A DNA stretch of 61,782 nt from Arthrobacter nitrophenolicus (GTDB lineage Bacteria > Actinomycetota > Actinomycetes > Actinomycetales > Micrococcaceae): contig NZ_AOFD01000023.1 in the NCBI RefSeq assembly GCF_000332815.1, positions 1-61,782 of the forward strand, in the 5' to 3' direction. The notes beneath the pieces were generated by a model. That model ran no database searches. It had not been told where the DNA came from and was given only the letters and a program-made list of their open reading frames with translations. Positions 1 through 7,980 of this stretch are shown here, in pieces. The translations under genes and the position numbers were made by a program. Numbering within the stretch: the stretch's first letter is position 1; each line of letters starts with the position of its first letter.

Positions 1-63
1 CGGAACAGCGTCCTCGAACCGTTCCGGCATCCCCGGCACACCACCCAACAGCAGTGCCCGCCC

Positions 64-92
64 TTGACAGCCTGCCGGGCCCTTACGAGTAT
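64..92 (+). promoter_or_regulatory. Possible promoter of the metallophosphoesterase gene
   Basis: A perfect -35 box TTGACA lies at 64-69, followed after 17 bases by a weak -10 candidate (GAGTAT, 87-92). The start codon is about 70 bases downstream and has a clear ribosome binding site at 148-154. The -35 is striking but the -10 matches only three of six consensus positions, so the call is tentative. Positions 1-160 hold no other recognisable feature. Confidence 0.25.
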
Positions 93-160
93 CAAAGGGT
101 GCCGGGCGGTGGCTGGGAGCCGCTACCCGGCAGGTGGTCCGAATTTTCGGAGGGTAACGG

Positions 161-1171
161 ATGCGGTCAGCACTTCCCCGCGGCAGACGCTTCCGGAGTG
201 CGGCCGCAGCCCTCGCAGCCGTTTTGGCAATTACCGTTTCGGGGTGCACCGGCGATCCCGATCCGCCCCCGCCAACTACCGCACCGGTGGACGTCCGCGT
301 CGCCGCCGTGGGGGACATGAACGGTGAGGAGAACATCGACGGAGAGCCCGTCAGGCCGGAACGCCGCGGCGATCACCGAACTGGTGGAGAACAACGAGAT
401 CGACGCGTTCCTGGGGCTCGGGGACTTCCAGTACGACACCGCCTACTGCGAGGACCTGGTGGACTACTGGACGCCGCTCTGGGGCGGCACGATGAGCAAG
501 CTGTACTGGGTGGCGGGCCCCAACCATGACTGGGAACCGGGCCGGAACGAGGACCTGGACAACTTCATGAACGGCCAGTGCCCGGGGTCCACGGCGAAGG
601 CCGCCATCAACCAGGAGCTGGGCTTCATCGGCAACGGGAAGGCGTACTCGAAGGACTTCGGGAACTGGCACTTCGCCTTCTTGCCGTCCGGGCAGTGGCG
701 GTACAACCCCCGGGAGGCCCGGGCGCTGACGAGGTGGCTGGACAAAGACCTCGCTGCCGCGAAGGAAGCGGGCAAGCACCTGGCCGTGGTGCACCACGAG
801 CCTACTTCACCTCGGAGACGGAGGCGCATGAGCGGGCCGAGGACCACAAGCCCTGGATCGACGTGATGTGGAAGCACCGGGTCCGCCTGACCCTGTCCGG
901 GTCGCAGCACAACTACGAACGGTCCTGTGCCGTGAACAACCGGGACCGGTGCGACGATGACGGGATCACGGCGTTCCAGGTGTCCACGGGCGGCATCGAA
1001 CTCCGCCCCTTCACCAGCAGCCCGCGGTACATCGAGAAGCGGTTCAGCGACACCCACGGTTTCCTCCGGCTGACGCTGCGGACCGACGGGTCCTTCGACT
1101 GGAACTTCGTGCCGACAACGGGGGAGGGCACGGACGAGGGGACGCGCCCGGCGCCCGAGCCGGACAACTAG
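161..1171 (+). pseudogene. Secreted metallophosphoesterase lipoprotein (calcineurin-like), frame disrupted twice
   Basis: Predicted exported phosphoesterase of the calcineurin-like/purple-acid-phosphatase type, about 336 residues. The start ATG follows the ribosome binding site CGGAGGG. Residues 1-29 form a lipoprotein signal ending in the lipobox VSGC. Metal-ligand motifs of the superfamily follow in order: AVGDMNG, GLGDFQYD, GPNHDWE (the GNHD-type block), VVHHE and GSQHNYER (the GH-x-H-type block). The reading frame changes near 330-345 (one extra base or two missing) and returns near 801, where adding one base gives HHEPYFTSE. Coding quality is high in all three segments, so the breaks are either sequencing errors or very recent. 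The gene converges on phoD, another extracellular phosphatase, suggesting a role in phosphate scavenging. Exact substrate unknown. Confidence 0.75.
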
Positions 1172-1188
1172 CAGGACAACCAGCAGGA

Positions 1189-1237
1189 CGTACGACGGCG
1201 GGCTGCGGCAGGTAAGCCGGCGCCCCGCCGTCGTACG
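1189..1237. terminator. Bidirectional terminator-like hairpin between convergent phosphatase genes
   Basis: A perfect 14-bp inverted repeat (CGTACGACGGCGGG at 1189-1202, CCCGCCGTCGTACG at 1224-1237) with a 21-base loop sits between the convergent ends of the metallophosphoesterase and phoD. It lacks a U-tract on either side. Its arms share the core ACGACGGCGG with hairpins elsewhere in the window, so it may be a member of a dispersed repeat family used as a terminator here. Confidence 0.6.
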
Positions 1238-1253
1238 GGCGTTGTTCCGGTGG

Positions 1254-2842
1254 TTACCCCTGCGCCGACAGGCCGGGCACGCCGTCCTGGATCCGGAAGG
1301 AGGCCTTCGTGGACACGGGGGCGCCCGGCGTCGTGACGTAATCCAGTACCCGGAAGTCGGCGGTCATCGCGTCCCTGGTGATCTTGGTGTTCACGTAGCC
1401 GCGGTTGTCGTTGAAGAACTTCAGGTGCGGGTTCCAGGCCATCACCGGGTCCGTGGTGGAACCGGTGCCGTTGCCGGTGGAGGTGATGGAGGTGCAGACC
1501 AGCTCCGAGCCGACCACGGGGGAGGCCGGGTCCTTGTAGTCCACCTTGAGGTCGCAGGCCCAGTTGCGGTGCACGTCGCCGGTGAGGACGACGGCGTTGC
1601 GCACGTTCGCGTCGATCCAGCCCTGGGTCATGCGGCGGCGGGAGGCGGCGTACCCGTCCCAGCCGTCCATGGAGACGTCGTCGATCTCGGGGGCTGCGTT
1701 GCGGTCCCGTTCGGCAAAGAACACCTGCTGGCCCAGGATGTCCCAGCGCTGGGTGGACTTCCGGAACCCGTCCAGCAGCCACTTTTCCTGCTCGGCGCCG
1801 GTGATGCTGCGGTCCTCCGCGAGGCGCTCGGCCACGTTCTTCTTCCAGCCGTCGCCGGCGAGCTGGTCGTCGCGGTACTGCCGGGTGTCCATCATGTGGA
1901 AGTTGGCCAGCAGGCCCCACTGGATGGTGCGGTAGATCTTCATATCGAACCCGGCCGGCACCGTGGAAGCACGCAGCGGCATGTTCTCGTAGTACGCCTG
2001 GAACGCGGCGGCACGGCGCTGCCGGAAACGCTCGGTGGTGTCATTCATCTGGCCCGCGTCCGTGTTTTCCGGGACCTCGTCCGCCCAGTTGTTGTCCACC
2101 TCGTGGTCATCCCAGACCACCAGCCACGGTGCGATCGCGTGCGCTGCCTGCAGGTCGGCGTCGGATTTGTACTGGGCGTGCCGCTGCCGGTAACCGGCCA
2201 GCGTGACCGTCTCGGGGCCCTGGTGGTCGCGCGGGTTGCCGCCGCCGATCACGTAGCTGTCCTTCTTATACTCGTAGAGGTAGTCGCCCAGGTGCAGCAC
2301 CAGGTCCGGGTGGTCCTCGGCCAGGCGGGTGTAGGCGGTGAAGTAGCCGTGCTCGTACTGGGAGCAGCTGGCGAAGGCCATCGCCAGCGCGGCTGGCGTT
2401 TCGTGCGGCGCGGGGCTGGTGAGGGTGCGGCCCACCTCGCTGATGTGGCGGCCGCTGCGGAACCGGTAAAAGTATTCGCCGCCGGGCTTGAGGCCCTTGA
2501 GCTCGACGTGGACCGAGTGCCCGGTTTCGATCCGGGCCTGCTCGACGCCGCGGGCCACCACGGTGCGCATGTTCCGGTCTTCGGCTACTTCCCACGCGAC
2601 GGGGACCTGCCGCGATGGCATGCCGCCCAGCCCGTCCTCGGCCAGCGGGTCCAGCGCCAGGCGCGTCCAGATCACGAAGCCGTCCGGCCACGGCTCGCCC
2701 GAGGCGATGCCGAGCATGAACGGTCGGTGCGGAGTCCGGCGTCGTCAGCGGTGGAAACCGCGACGGCGGCACCCGGCAGGGCGGCGACCAGGCCTGCCCC
2801 GAGGCCGGCGGATATGAGGGATCTGCGGGAAATGTTGTCCAT
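1254..2842 (-). pseudogene. phoD: Alkaline phosphatase D (PhoD), Tat-exported, one frameshift
   Basis: PhoD-family alkaline phosphatase, a secreted phosphodiesterase/monoesterase that liberates phosphate from organic esters; about 529 residues. The ATG at 2842 has a GGAGG-type site upstream and begins MDNISRRSLISAG, a twin-arginine signal (SRRSL) followed by a hydrophobic stretch and AVA cleavage region. The mature part has the PhoD N-terminal region (LGIASGEPWPDGFVIWTRL) and metal/active-site blocks ASCSQYEHG, LHLGDYLYEY, VWDDHEVDNN and LTGDVHRNW. The frame is broken near 2718: the signal peptide is in one frame and the enzyme in another, and restoring one T gives DRFMLGIASG. Probably a sequencing error; if real, export would be lost. 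A PHO-box-like repeat upstream supports control by phosphate limitation. Confidence 0.85.
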
Positions 2843-2882
2843 GCCTCCGACCGTAGGAAGGCCGGTTGGACAGGTTCCGAGA

Positions 2883-2904
2883 AGGACGTGAATGGCCGGT
2901 GAAC
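2883..2904 (-). promoter_or_regulatory. PHO-box-like direct repeat upstream of phoD
   Basis: Read on the minus strand, two 11-base units lie end to end: GTTCACCGGCC (2904-2894) and ATTCACGTCCT (2893-2883). The shared TTCAC core at an exact 11-base period matches the direct-repeat architecture of PhoP-binding PHO boxes described in Streptomyces. The repeat ends about 40 bases from the phoD start codon, the position expected for an activator site. The match is to the family pattern from memory and has not been scored. Confidence 0.5.
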
Positions 2905-3020
2905 AGCGTGGCAAGGCTGGCCGACGAGGCCCTACAGCCTGCGGCGGTAGGCCCTCCCGGGTCGTAGCCTTGCAGAAAAATTGCGTTGCGGGGGGCGTCC
3001 TGCCGGAGCTTAATGATCCT

Positions 3021-3036
3021 GGGCACGCCCGTGCCC
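3021..3036. promoter_or_regulatory. Inverted repeat upstream of small secreted protein
   Basis: GGGCACG-CC-CGTGCCC is a perfect 7-bp inverted repeat with a 2-base centre, ending 27 bases before the ATG at 3064 and lying between divergent genes. It could be a repressor operator or an mRNA leader hairpin; the sequence alone does not distinguish these. Confidence 0.3.
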
Positions 3037-3063
3037 GCTCATAAAGCAGGGAAGGAAAAGACG

Positions 3064-3375
3064 ATGTCACGGATCAGGACGCCAATCATGGTTGGCGTCA
3101 TAGTGCTAGGAACAGGCCTTGGATTCGCTCCGGCCGCATCGGCCACTATCCACCCGATCGTGGAATCCTTTGACTGTGCCAGCGACGTGGCCTTCGACCA
3201 TCATCCCCTCGGGGACGTAGCCGATCCGGCCGGTGTTACGCCTGGCTATGGCGAACATTCGACGAACAGCGACCTCGCTTCGCTGGACGCCACTTCCAAA
3301 GGGTTCACCGATTTCTCCAGCCCGTCGTGGTTTGGCCACAAGCTGGACGGCGAATGCGGGCACGTGAACCGCTGA
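3064..3375 (+). CDS. Small secreted protein of unknown function
   Basis: A 103-residue protein. The ATG at 3064 is preferred over upstream in-frame starts because it follows the purine-rich site GGGAAGGAAAAG and opens an N-terminal signal peptide (basic MSRIR, hydrophobic core, cleavage around ASA). The mature part is short and polar, has two cysteines (FDCASD and ECGHVN) that could form one disulfide, and carries no motif I recognise. It is followed directly by a strong terminator, so it is monocistronic. The divergent position beside phoD is the only context. Confidence 0.65.
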   Translation: MSRIRTPIMVGVIVLGTGLGFAPAASATIHPIVESFDCASDVAFDHHPLGDVADPAGVTPGYGEHSTNSDLASLDATSKGFTDFSSPSWFGHKLDGECGHVNR

Positions 3376-3410
3376 GAAGTGAGTCGGCAACTGCGTAATC
3401 GTCAGGACGA

Positions 3411-3443
3411 GGATGGCCCCCGTGAGGTTGGGCCATCCTTTTT
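3411..3443 (+). terminator. Rho-independent terminator
   Basis: GGATGGCCC (3411-3419) pairs with GGGCCATCC (3430-3438) across a 10-base loop, and is followed by TTTTT. It ends the transcript of the small secreted protein. Confidence 0.85.
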
Positions 3444-3472
3444 GCTTTGTCAGCGTTGGGCTCCCAACAAAG

Positions 3473-3853
3473 CTACAGATTGCGGCGGTTCAGCGCGTCG
3501 AATTGTTCCTGCCAGTCGGCCAGGTCCCGGTCCACGTAGCGCCGGTGCGCCGCGTTCCACTTGGGCATGATGTCCGGCGTCAGTTCAGGGGCCGGTAGTT
3601 TCGGCGCGGGCGGTTTTGGCGCGTGCGGTTTGCGGGCCGGCGTGGCATTCCGTGGGGGAGCAACCGGCCTCGGTGCTGGCCGGACGTTGCGGTTCGGGCC
3701 GGCAACCGCCTTCGGGCGGGTCGCAAGGCCGACGAGGGACACAATCCCGATGATCGTGTGGCCGACGACCCAGATGACTCCGAAGAGAACCGCAAGGGCG
3801 AGAAGGAAGCCGACCCAAAGCAGGATACCCATAGCTGAGAAGAGCACAACCAT
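3473..3853 (-). CDS. Small membrane protein with proline-rich region
   Basis: A 126-residue protein of no recognised family. Residues 8-42 form one long or two closely spaced membrane segments (GILLWVGFLLALAVLFG and HTIIGIVSLVGLA). A proline/alanine/lysine-rich cytoplasmic linker follows (about residues 47-92), then a charged C-terminal segment containing KWNAAHRRYVDRDLADWQEQ, predicted helical. Start at 3853 rests on the reading frame; the upstream AGAAG is a weak ribosome binding site, and ATG 3832 is an alternative. Composition suggests a membrane anchor with a flexible spacer; function unknown. Confidence 0.55.
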   Translation of the reverse strand: MVVLFSAMGILLWVGFLLALAVLFGVIWVVGHTIIGIVSLVGLATRPKAVAGPNRNVRPAPRPVAPPRNATPARKPHAPKPPAPKLPAPELTPDIMPKWNAAHRRYVDRDLADWQEQFDALNRRNL

Positions 3854-3911
3854 GGCCTATTTTATCTTCTGAACCCCCGCTTTGGGGCGGGAATCCGGGC
3901 TGCGACCGGGT

Positions 3912-3954
3912 CGGTTTCGACAGGCTCAACCACCGGTTTCGACGGGCTCAACCA
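3912..3954. repeat. Tandem copies of a 21-base interspersed repeat
   Basis: CGGTTTCGACAGGCTCAACCA (3912-3932, one base beyond strict display here) recurs one base later at 3934-3954 with a single A-to-G change. On the minus strand it reads in one frame as LVEPVET. The repaired acetyltransferase gene stops inside the second copy. My recollection is that this sequence is common in intergenic DNA of Arthrobacter-like genomes, which would make it a dispersed element; that is not testable from this window, where I found only this pair. Confidence 0.55.
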
Positions 3955-4447
3955 GCGAGGTCCAGCCGGAACACCCACAGCAGCACGTCCTCGCCCGGCA
4001 CATACCAGTCCCGCTCCGGGGCGCGGCGGAAGCCAGGGACTCGTACAGGGCGTGGGCGCGCTCCATGAACGTGGCGCTGGTGATGCTGATCGCGCCGATC
4101 TCCGGCAGTGACCGGGCATGCTCGATGACGCGGCGCACCACCGCCCTTCCGACGCCACCGCCTTGGATGGCGGGGTCCACGGCGAGCATCCGGAACTCCA
4201 GCTCCCCGTCTTTCGCGATCTCGCTGTAGGGCTGGCCGGCGAACGTCAGCGTCACAGCCGCAACCACCGAATCGGACTTCTCGGCAACCCACACCTCGGC
4301 ATGCTCGGCCCGGTGTTCCACGTCCTCGAGCACGCCCATGTACGGGTGGTCTGCGGCGAAGTGCCCGGCGGAAAGGTAGGCGTCCCGCGTGACCCGCCGG
4401 ACGTCGTCGTAATCCGCCGGGGCCGCCGGCCGGAACGTCAGGCTCAC
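3948..4447 (-). pseudogene. GNAT-family N-acetyltransferase, one frameshift near C-terminus
   Basis: GNAT acyl-CoA-dependent acetyltransferase, about 166 residues once repaired. The acetyl-CoA-binding signature is present (RMLAVDPAIQGGGVGRAVVRR, beta4-alpha3). The GTG start at 4447 overlaps the ribokinase stop as GTGA, so translation is probably coupled. Near 4034 one G is missing from a GGG run: the natural continuation ALYESLGFRRAPERDWYVPG lies in another frame and ends at 3948, whereas the frame as written runs into the downstream repeat and gains a spurious LVEPVETGG tail. Substrate unknown; the link to ribokinase is positional only. Confidence 0.75.
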
Positions 4448-5313
4448 TGTCCGGCCACGTCCGCCGGCGAAACCCGTGCCACGTACGAGGCCAGCGGGGC
4501 CAGCGCGGGCTGGGATGACGGGTCGCCCACGGCGTCCGCGCCCACGGCGTTGGCGACGGCAAGCGCCGCTGCGTAGTCCAGCCCGGATCCGAGCGCCAGC
4601 ACCAGGGCCGCGCAGAACGCGTCGCCCGCACCAACGGTGTTCACCACGGTCGCGGCGGCGGCCGGCGCCTCGGCGACCTTCCGGCCGCGCTCAAACATGG
4701 CGGACCCCTCGCCGCCGTACGTCACCGCCACGAGCTTCGCACCGGCAAGGGCGGGAATCAGGGCGTACTCGCTCTCGTTGACGATTACCAGGTCGCAGCG
4801 CTCCAGCAGTTCCGCTGGCAGGTCCATGGCCGGGGCCGCGTTCAGCACGAAGACACCCTGCGCCTTCCGGGCCGCCTCCAGGACCACTGGCAGGCCCACC
4901 TCCAGCTGGCACAGCACCGTCTCGTCCGGGCCGAACTCCACGTCGTCCACCGAGAGGTGCGAGTTGGCGCCCGGGCACACCACAATCTGGTTTTCGCCGT
5001 CGCTGTCCACCACGATCAGCGCGGTGCCGGTCGCCTCGGGCAGGACGGCCACATCGGCGGTGTCGACGCCGGCACCCGCCAGGGCATCCAGCATCCGCTG
5101 GCCCTGCGCATCCTTGCCCACCGCACCGACCATGCGGGCCGTGCCGCCCAGCCGTGCCACGGCCGCGGCCTGGTTGGCGCCCTTGCCGCCGGGCTGCTCG
5201 GAGAGCACACCGCCGCCGATGGTTTCACCGGCGGTGGGAAGCCTTTCGGCGGTGGCGATCAGGTCCAGGTTGATGCTGCCGACCACGGTGACGGCAGGAA
5301 GTCGATTGCTCAT
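4444..5313 (-). CDS. rbsK: Ribokinase (PfkB family)
   Basis: Phosphorylates D-ribose at O5 with ATP in the cytoplasm, feeding ribose released from nucleosides into the pentose phosphate pathway. It is 289 residues, normal for the family. Visible PfkB signatures: GSINLDLIATAERLPTAGET near the N-terminus, GGKGANQAAAVARLG (substrate-binding region) and NTVGAGDAFCAALV with the catalytic Asp. ATG 5313 was chosen because MSNRLPAVTVVG is the usual N-terminus; the upstream extension would run into the divergent promoter. It overlaps the acetyltransferase gene by four bases and is divergent from an MFS carrier and nucleoside hydrolase, making a complete uptake-cleavage-phosphorylation route for ribonucleosides. 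Confidence 0.92.
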   Translation of the reverse strand: MSNRLPAVTVVGSINLDLIATAERLPTAGETIGGGVLSEQPGGKGANQAAAVARLGGTARMVGAVGKDAQGQRMLDALAGAGVDTADVAVLPEATGTALIVVDSDGENQIVVCPGANSHLSVDDVEFGPDETVLCQLEVGLPVVLEAARKAQGVFVLNAAPAMDLPAELLERCDLVIVNESEYALIPALAGAKLVAVTYGGEGSAMFERGRKVAEAPAAAATVVNTVGAGDAFCAALVLALGSGLDYAAALAVANAVGADAVGDPSSQPALAPLASYVARVSPADVAGQ

Positions 5314-5360
5314 GGAAAGTCTCTTTCGGAGGGGTGCCGGAAGGGGCAGGAACAAAATTC

Positions 5361-5407
5361 AGTGTACGGCATGGGTTGTACTTGTCAGTCATACATGGTT
5401 GTATAAC
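5361..5407. promoter_or_regulatory. Divergent control region of the nucleoside-salvage genes
   Basis: On the minus strand CTGACA (5388-5383) and TACACT (5366-5361), 16 bases apart, make a good rbsK promoter. The same interval contains GGTTGTA twice (5374-5380 and 5397-5403) and the inverted repeat GTTGT-ATA-ACAAC at 5399-5411. The inverted repeat overlaps TATAAC (5402-5407), a possible -10 for the MFS gene. This arrangement suggests an operator controlling both directions. The nearby GntR/UTRA regulator (8759-9559) is one candidate ligand-responsive protein, but the link is inference. Confidence 0.45.
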
Positions 5408-5465
5408 AACTCGAATCTTGCCAAACAAAGATGCAAGAACCCCTGCTCGAACAAAGGAGTTTGAT

Positions 5466-6908
5466 GTGAACACCCCAGCCCCGGCGGCCGCCGCACCTCC
5501 CGCGGACGCCGCATCCGCCGTCGTCCTTCCCGAGGGGGACGCCAAATTCTCCGGCCGCCGTGCCGCCCTGCTCATCTCCACCCTGCTGCTCGGTGTGCTG
5601 TCCTTCCAGCTCAACGCCAGCATGGTCACCCCCGCGCTGCCGCAGATCGCGGCCAGCTTCGGCCGGAACGCCGACGCCGCGGCCCCGGTCCAGTCCATGT
5701 TCTTCCTGGCCGGCGCCATCGCCGGGCCGGTGATCGGCCGGTGGAGCGACTTCATCGGCCGCCGCGCCGCCCTGCTGCTGGTCCTCGGCATCATGGGCGC
5801 CGGCACCATCCTCTGCATCACCGCGCCCACGCTGGAACTGCTCATCACCGGCCGGTTCCTGCAGGGCGTCTCCAGCGCGGTCTTCGCCTTGGCCTACATC
5901 GTCCTCAGCGAGAACCTGCAGGCGAAGGTGTTCGGCACGTCGGTGGGCATCATCGCTGCCATCAACGGGGGAGTGGGCGGCGTGGACGGCTACGTGGGCG
6001 GGCTCATGGCCGAGACGCTCGGCTTCCGGTCCATCTTCGTCGTCGTCCTGGTCCTGACCGCTATCGCCGCCGCCTGCATCATCCGCATCGTTCCGGCCGG
6101 GCGTCCGAGCGGCATCCGCGGCGCCATGGACTGGTGGGGCGCCGGCTCGCTCTCGCTGTTCCTCGTATTCACCACGTACTTCGTCTCCGGCGGATCCGCC
6201 GCGGGCTGGACCGCGCCCGGCACCCTGGCGCTGCTGGCCGCCACCATCGCGTCCTTCGCCGCGTTCTGGTTCATCGAAAAGCGGCGCAGCCACCCGCTGA
6301 TCGCCGTCCACCACCTCCGCTCCCGCCAGGTGTGGCCGGTCATCGCCACCACCGTCCTGACGCTTGCCGGCATCTTCGCGGTCATCAACTTCACCGTGGT
6401 GCTGCTCAGCCAGGATCCCGACGGCGGCTTCGGGCTTTCGGCGTCCGTCTCGGCCCTGCTGTTCCTCACCCCCGCCGCGCTGATCGGCGTGTTCGCCGCG
6501 CCGCTCGCCGGCTGGCTGGCCGACCGCCGCGGCTGGATCAAAACCCTGCGCGCCGGAACCGGACTGAGCCTTGCCTGCGCCATCGCCGCGGCCGCGTTCT
6601 CGGAGAGCCAGGTGGCGGTGCTCGTGGCCGTCGCGGCCCTCGGCATCTTCTACAACGGTTTCTTCCTCACCGCCATCAACGGGCTCTCGGTGCTGCTTTC
6701 GCCCAAGGAAGCCCCGGCCGCGCTGCCCGGCATCAACGGTGCCTCCTTCGGCATCGGGGCGAGTCTCGGCGTCGTGCTTGTGGCACCCTTCGCCGCCCTG
6801 TCCACGTCCGCCGGGTACGCCACCGCCCTCTGGATCTCGGTGGGCATCACGGCCGCCGCATTCATCGTCAGCCTCTTCGTTGCCGCCCCCAAGGGCGAGA
6901 CCGTCTGA
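5466..6908 (+). CDS. MFS transporter, probable nucleoside/ribose carrier
   Basis: Major facilitator superfamily permease of 480 residues with about 12-14 hydrophobic segments. GTG 5466 is chosen because AAAGGAG sits at 5453-5459 with ideal spacing and the protein then starts with a short Ala/Pro-rich cytoplasmic tail before TM1. The MFS motif A-like loop GRWSDFIGRRAALL lies between TM2 and TM3, and GFQ-type helix packing regions such as GRFLQGVSSAVFALAY follow. The gene is followed after 36 bases by a nucleoside hydrolase and faces ribokinase, so import of ribonucleosides or ribose is the likely role; this is inference from context because MFS sequence alone does not fix substrate. Confidence 0.85.
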   Translation: MNTPAPAAAAPPADAASAVVLPEGDAKFSGRRAALLISTLLLGVLSFQLNASMVTPALPQIAASFGRNADAAAPVQSMFFLAGAIAGPVIGRWSDFIGRRAALLLVLGIMGAGTILCITAPTLELLITGRFLQGVSSAVFALAYIVLSENLQAKVFGTSVGIIAAINGGVGGVDGYVGGLMAETLGFRSIFVVVLVLTAIAAACIIRIVPAGRPSGIRGAMDWWGAGSLSLFLVFTTYFVSGGSAAGWTAPGTLALLAATIASFAAFWFIEKRRSHPLIAVHHLRSRQVWPVIATTVLTLAGIFAVINFTVVLLSQDPDGGFGLSASVSALLFLTPAALIGVFAAPLAGWLADRRGWIKTLRAGTGLSLACAIAAAAFSESQVAVLVAVAALGIFYNGFFLTAINGLSVLLSPKEAPAALPGINGASFGIGASLGVVLVAPFAALSTSAGYATALWISVGITAAAFIVSLFVAAPKGETV

Positions 6909-6944
6909 TCCCTCATTCCCTTCACCGAACCTGAAAGAAGACCC

Positions 6945-7946
6945 ATGACTGCCACTGCCCCGTTCTACCTGGACTGCGACACCGGGATCGACGATGCCCT
7001 CGCCCTCGCCTACCTGCTCGCCGCCCCCGCCGCCGACCTGGTGGGGATCGGGGCTGTCAGCGGCAACGTCAGTGCCGCCGTCGGGGCCCGCAACACCCTG
7101 GACCTGCTCCAGCTCGCCGGCGCCGCGGACATTCCCGTTGCCCTTGGTGCGCATGATCCGCTGGCCGGCTCCTTCGGGGGAGGGGCGCCGTGGGTGCACG
7201 GGGAGAACGGCATCGGGGAGGTTTCGCTGGCCGCCTCGCCTGCTCCGCTGGCTTCCGAGTCCGCGGCGGAGATGCTGGTGCGGCTGGCCCGGACGTATCC
7301 CGGGACGCTGCGCGTGCTTGCCATCGGCCCACTGACCAACATCGCCGAGGCCCTGCGGCTGGAGCCCGCGCTGCCTTCCCTGGTGCACTCTGTGACGGTG
7401 ATGGGCGGGGCCGCGCTGGCGCCCGGCAACATCACGCCCGTTGCCGAGGCCAATATCTGGAACGATCCCGAGGCCGCCGCCCTGGTGCTCGCCGCAGACT
7501 GGGACATCACGCTGGTGCCGCTGGACGTGACCATGGGGTCCGTCCTCGAGGATCACCACCGGCAGGAGCTGCTGGCCTCATCCGCGCCCGTGCCGCGGGC
7601 GCTGGGGGAGATGCTGGGCTACTACTTCCGCTTCTACGAGGGCATCTACGGCCGGCCCTGCTCGGCGATGCACGATCCGCTGGCCGCGGCGCTCGCCGTC
7701 GGCGCTGTGCAGGCGGCGGTGGCGCCGGTGGTGCGTGCCGCCGTCGACACCTCCACCGGACCCTCCCGCGGGCAGACGGTCTGCGACATGCGCGGGCTGT
7801 ACGCCGGCTACCCGGAGGTGCGGGGTGCACGGTGCCGCGTGGTGCTGTCGCTGGAACAGGACTTCGCGCCGCACCTTGTGGAGACGCTGCTTGGGCACTT
7901 TTCGATGGTTGAGTCTGCCGGATCCCTGGTGGTTGCGCCGGTCTAA
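6945..7946 (+). CDS. Nucleoside hydrolase (inosine/uridine-preferring type)
   Basis: Cleaves the N-glycosidic bond of ribonucleosides to give free base and ribose in the cytoplasm. At 333 residues it fits the family. The defining Ca2+-binding motif DCDTGIDDALAL is at residues 10-21, and downstream family blocks include GPLTNIAEALRL, VMGGAALAPGNITPVAEANIWNDPEAA (Asn/Asp ligands) and the C-terminal MHDPLAAALA metal/ribose-binding block. GAAAGAAG precedes the ATG. It is cotranscribed with the MFS carrier, and its product ribose is the substrate of the divergent ribokinase. Confidence 0.93.
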   Translation: MTATAPFYLDCDTGIDDALALAYLLAAPAADLVGIGAVSGNVSAAVGARNTLDLLQLAGAADIPVALGAHDPLAGSFGGGAPWVHGENGIGEVSLAASPAPLASESAAEMLVRLARTYPGTLRVLAIGPLTNIAEALRLEPALPSLVHSVTVMGGAALAPGNITPVAEANIWNDPEAAALVLAADWDITLVPLDVTMGSVLEDHHRQELLASSAPVPRALGEMLGYYFRFYEGIYGRPCSAMHDPLAAALAVGAVQAAVAPVVRAAVDTSTGPSRGQTVCDMRGLYAGYPEVRGARCRVVLSLEQDFAPHLVETLLGHFSMVESAGSLVVAPV

Positions 7947-7980
7947 ACCTCGAGTGATGTGGAGGGGAGGGCCAGCTCCC

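Noticed and set aside
1242..2891. A 549-codon plus-strand frame across phoD
   Set aside because: Val/Gly/Asp-rich shadow of the phoD coding strand without motifs, and no promoter or ribosome binding site.
5385..7559. A 724-codon open frame on the minus strand across the MFS and nucleoside hydrolase genes
   Set aside because: It is antisense to two well-supported genes, has low-complexity Gly/Arg/Asp/Gln-rich composition and no family motif. Such shadows are common in GC-rich DNA.
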